Of a DNA stretch of 64,000 bases, positions 61,499 to 64,000 are shown piece after piece (positions within the stretch are counted from its first letter, which is position 1; each line of letters opens with the position of its first letter). This DNA is from Polyangiaceae bacterium. GTDB taxonomy: Bacteria; Myxococcota_A; Polyangia; Polyangiales; Polyangiaceae. The notes beneath the pieces are model-generated. The model was not told the DNA's origin, made no database searches, and was given only the letters and a program-made list of their open reading frames with translations. Where the stretch lies: assembly GCA_020846005.1 (NCBI GenBank), contig JADLEQ010000054.1, positions 1-64,000 of the forward strand, written 5' to 3'. The position numbers and the translations under genes are program-made.

Positions 61499-63058
61499 AT
61501 GATCGAGCCCGCGGTGACCGCCGCGCCACGCGGCGTACGAAGCGTCGTCGCCGTCGGGGGTGGGCGCGGCGGCGCCGGCAAGAGCGTCCTGGCCGTCAAC
61601 CTGGCCGTCTACCTGGCCCAGCTCGGCAGGTCGGTCGTGCTCGTCGACGCCGACCCCGCGGGGGCCGAGCTCCACACGATGCTCGGGCTGGAGCAGCCCC
61701 GGGGGCCGGACGAGACGGACGAGGCCGGCCTGGACGATCTGGCCCCGCTGCCCACGCAGATCCCGGGCCTGCTCCTGCTCCCACAGCTCTATCAGGTCGG
61801 CTCCACCGTGCCCGTGCGCCCCGGCCGCAAGCCCCGCTGGGCGCGGAGGCTCCGTCACCTGGACGTGGACCACGTCCTCGTCGATCTCGGGGCGGGCACC
61901 GCGCCCGCCACGCTCGACCTCTTCCTGGGGGCCGATCTCGGGCTCTGCGTCGCGACCCCCGATCCTCCTGGGGTCGAGGCGACCTACCGCTTCTTGCGGG
62001 CCGCGTTCACTCGCATCCTCCGGCGCGCGCTCATCAAGGATCCGTTCAAGATGCGGCTCGTCGAGCGTACGGCGCAGTCGCTCCCGCCGCTGCCCCCGCC
62101 GCAGGATTTCGTGCGCGCGCTCGCCCGGTGGGACACCGCGCTCGGCGCCTTGGCCGCGCGCGAGCTCGCGCTCTTCCGCCCCCACCTCGCGCTCAACTTC
62201 GCGCGCCTGCGCGCCGACGCCGAGGTCGGCGCGTCGATGGCCGAGCTGGCGCATCGCTACCTCGGCGTCGGCGTGGACTACGTGGGGCACGTCGAGCAGG
62301 ACGACTCCGTCTGGTTGAGCGTCGTCCGGCGCCGCCCGCTCCTGGTGGACAGCCCCACCAGCAAGAGCGCCCGCAACCTCGAGCGCATCGCGCGCCGTGT
62401 CCTGGCGCTGGTCGCGACGCGCGAGCAGGTCCGTGCGGAGTCGCCCATCGCGCTGGTGCCCCTCGAGCCCACGCTCTACGAGGTGCTCGGGACGCCGCGG
62501 GGCGCGACGGACGAGGAACTCCGCCGGGCGTACAAGCGGCGACGCGACGTGTTCCAGCCGGGCAGCCTGCCGCTCACCTCCCTGTTGGACGAGGACGGGG
62601 TCCGGGCCGCGCTGGCCCGGATCGAGGAGGCCCACGACACCCTCCTCGATCCGCTCCGCAGGAAGGCGTACGACCTCTCCACGTTCCCTGAGGAGGACGC
62701 CGCCAGCGCCGTCGCGCCCCCCCTCGACGGCGCGGTGGCCGCTGAGCGTGCCCTCCTCCGCCAAGAGCTCGAGCGCGAGATCGACGCCGAGACGGTCTTC
62801 ACCGGAGCGCTGCTCGCCAAGGTCCGCGAGTCGCTCGGCATCGAGATCGAGCAGATCGCCCAGCGGACGAAGATCTCGGCCTCCCACCTCCGCTCGCTCG
62901 AGGCGGACGACTTCGGCAGCCTACCGGCGCTCGTCTACACCCGCGGCTTCCTCCAGCAGGTCGCGCGCCACCTCGGGCTCGATCCGACCCAGGTGACGAA
63001 GACCTACCTCCGGCGCCTGCGCGAAGCGCGCGCGATCGCCGGCGAGCCGCCGCCGTGA
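61499..63058 (+). CDS. MinD/ParA-like ATPase fused to J-like and RodZ-like HTH domains
   Basis: 519 residues. Residues ~10-300 are a ParA/MinD-type ATPase: RGGAGKSV (Arg23-Ser29) is a deviant Walker A whose usual first Lys is Arg, followed by VLVDADPAGAELHTMLG and VDLGAGTAPATLD. Residues ~320-400 look like a J domain (LYEVLGTPRGATDEELRRAY, DTLLDPLRRKAYDLS), but the HPD tripeptide is missing (FQPG instead), so Hsp70 stimulation is unlikely. Residues ~430-510 are a RodZ-type HTH (LLAKVRESLGIEIEQIAQRTKI, YTRGFLQQVARHLG). There is no TM. It overlaps the next gene by four bases (GTGA). A spatial organiser role is inferred. Confidence 0.85.
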   Translation: MIEPAVTAAPRGVRSVVAVGGGRGGAGKSVLAVNLAVYLAQLGRSVVLVDADPAGAELHTMLGLEQPRGPDETDEAGLDDLAPLPTQIPGLLLLPQLYQVGSTVPVRPGRKPRWARRLRHLDVDHVLVDLGAGTAPATLDLFLGADLGLCVATPDPPGVEATYRFLRAAFTRILRRALIKDPFKMRLVERTAQSLPPLPPPQDFVRALARWDTALGALAARELALFRPHLALNFARLRADAEVGASMAELAHRYLGVGVDYVGHVEQDDSVWLSVVRRRPLLVDSPTSKSARNLERIARRVLALVATREQVRAESPIALVPLEPTLYEVLGTPRGATDEELRRAYKRRRDVFQPGSLPLTSLLDEDGVRAALARIEEAHDTLLDPLRRKAYDLSTFPEEDAASAVAPPLDGAVAAERALLRQELEREIDAETVFTGALLAKVRESLGIEIEQIAQRTKISASHLRSLEADDFGSLPALVYTRGFLQQVARHLGLDPTQVTKTYLRRLREARAIAGEPPP

Positions 63059-64000
63059 GTCGCGCCGCCGCGCCGGCCGCACCCGAGGACCGCGATCTCC
63101 CCTTCACGGTCGCGCTCGCCCTGGTGGCGCTCGCGCCTCGGCTGTGGGTCGCGATCGACTGGGCGCACGTCCCCGTCTGGGACGGCCACTACTACCACTT
63201 CGGCGCGCAGCGGATCCTGGGCGGCTTCGGCTACTCCGAGGACATCGTGGTCGACGGCGTGACGAAGCTCCGCCCCTGGTGCCATTACCCAGTTGGGTAT
63301 AGCGCGCTGCTCGCCGGGCTGTACGCGATCTTCGGTGCGAGCGCGCGCACCGCGACGATCTTCGGCGCGGTTTGCGGCGCGGCGCTGGCGGTCGCCACCT
63401 ATCGGCTCGCCCGCCCGGCGCTCGGGGTCGCTCGGGCGCGGGTGGCCGGCGCGGTGGTCGCGCTCCACCCGGGGCTCATCGCGTACACGGCCGTGGTGAT
63501 GACGGAGCCCCTCGCGGCGCTGCTCCTCGTCCTCGCCGCGTGGGGGGTCCACGGCGCGCGGGCCGGGGGCGTTCGGATCCCGCTGTCGGGGCTCGTACTC
63601 GGCGCGGCGACGCTCGTCCGGCCCACGTCGCTGCTCGTCGGGCCGCTCCTCGGCTGGCTCGTTCAGGCGAGGTGGCCGCGCCGTCTGGCCGTCGGCGCCG
63701 TCGTCACCGCCGTAGCCCTCGTCGCCGTGGCGCCGTGGACGATCCGCAATTGTCGGGTGATGGACGCTTGCGCGCTCGTGTCGACGAACGGCGGGTGGAA
63801 CCTCGCGATCGGCGCGCTCACGGAGACGGGCCGCTTCACCACGCTCCGCGCCGCGGACGGCTGCCTCGACGTGCGCGGCCAGGTCCACCAGGATCGGTGC
63901 TGGGCGGACCGCGGCTGGCGCACGATCCGTGAGGACCCGCTGCGCTGGCTCGCGCTGGCCCCCAAGAAGCTCGGGCAGACGTACGATCACCAGTCCTTCG
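63055..64000 (+). CDS. GT-C fold (ArnT/PMT-like) membrane glycosyltransferase, cut by window end
   Basis: Starts with a GTG overlapping the MinD-like gene; 315 residues are seen before the window ends with the frame still open. The N-terminal region has a TM helix then PVWDGHYYHFGAQRILGG, shortened here, with acidic and His residues, the DxH-like loop of GT-C enzymes. At least six further TM helices are visible (GYSALLAGLYAIFGA, VVALHPGLIAYTAVV, PLAALLLVLAAWG). YTAVVMTEP is the ExTE/TEP segment. It would use a lipid-linked sugar at the periplasmic face. The coupling to the MinD-like ATPase suggests localised envelope glycosylation; inference. Confidence 0.82.
   Translation, partial: MSRAAAPAAPEDRDLPFTVALALVALAPRLWVAIDWAHVPVWDGHYYHFGAQRILGGFGYSEDIVVDGVTKLRPWCHYPVGYSALLAGLYAIFGASARTATIFGAVCGAALAVATYRLARPALGVARARVAGAVVALHPGLIAYTAVVMTEPLAALLLVLAAWGVHGARAGGVRIPLSGLVLGAATLVRPTSLLVGPLLGWLVQARWPRRLAVGAVVTAVALVAVAPWTIRNCRVMDACALVSTNGGWNLAIGALTETGRFTTLRAADGCLDVRGQVHQDRCWADRGWRTIREDPLRWLALAPKKLGQTYDHQSF

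Overview
The window is a very GC-rich, densely coded chromosomal segment with many GTG starts and GTGA/ATGA overlaps. Its gene content points to a myxobacterium, most likely of the Polyangiales branch of Myxococcota. Evidence for this is the set of Ser/Thr protein kinases with PEGA domains, a kinase-AAA-TPR giant, lipoproteins with long Gly/Ala/Ser linkers, Cys-rich surface proteins, a trypsin-like protease with a MYXO-CTERM tail, and PilZ/FHA signalling proteins. No tRNA, rRNA, CRISPR array, insertion sequence or phage gene is visible. The segment reads as host chromosome mixing housekeeping and lineage-specific genes.

Layout. 1-3.9 kb: tail of a small Cys-containing secreted protein, a membrane PAS histidine kinase overlapping a stand-alone receiver, and a convergent Ser/Thr kinase. 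3.9-7.5 kb: a TMTC-like glycosyltransferase/TPR membrane protein, a PECR-like reductase and a divergent APS reductase (cysH). 7.5-13.6 kb: a PEGA pseudokinase, a double-FHA membrane protein, a PilZ-TM-AMIN-like protein, tsaD and a lipoprotein. 13.7-21.6 kb: a 1352-residue TPR/HEAT envelope protein divergent from a four-gene sigma/anti-sigma/envelope operon ending in a Kazal-like lipoprotein. 21.7-24.2 kb: a small lipoprotein and an ABC-2 exporter. 24.3-29.1 kb: a tightly overlapping carotenoid operon (crtY-crtE-crtI-crtB). 29.2-32.3 kb: a small hypothetical, aat, nadA and an MscS channel. 32.4-45.1 kb: surface proteins (MYXO-CTERM protease, purple-acid-type phosphatase, a 972-residue Cys-repeat protein, a 3D-domain protein, small lipoproteins) interrupted by a 1035-residue fusion of a FAAH-like amidase to a sphingosine-1-phosphate-lyase-like enzyme. 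45.2-50.8 kb: the kinase-AAA-TPR protein, hemL and a short protein ending in fifteen Ser-His-Gly repeats. 51.2-57.1 kb: glyS, yacG-hslO, and a MerR/ABC1-kinase/small-protein operon with a perfect 23-bp operator. 57.2-64 kb: thiC with a TPP riboswitch, a lipoprotein, a DEDDh exonuclease with a DsbA-like lipoprotein, a MinD/J-like/RodZ-like protein and the start of a GT-C glycosyltransferase.

How the genes work together. The crt genes should supply GGPP, phytoene, desaturated carotene and a cyclised product. The sigma/anti-sigma unit looks like a self-contained envelope-response switch. The MerR operon looks autoregulated. Best candidates for undescribed biology are the amidase/S1P-lyase fusion with an operator buried in its promoter, the orphan Ser-His-Gly repeat peptide with its own promoter and dyad, the ZAS anti-sigma/barrel/Kazal operon, the MinD/J-like/RodZ-like fusion, and the carotenoid prenyl synthase with an altered second Asp motif. 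Family calls rest on motifs read by eye; no database search was possible.
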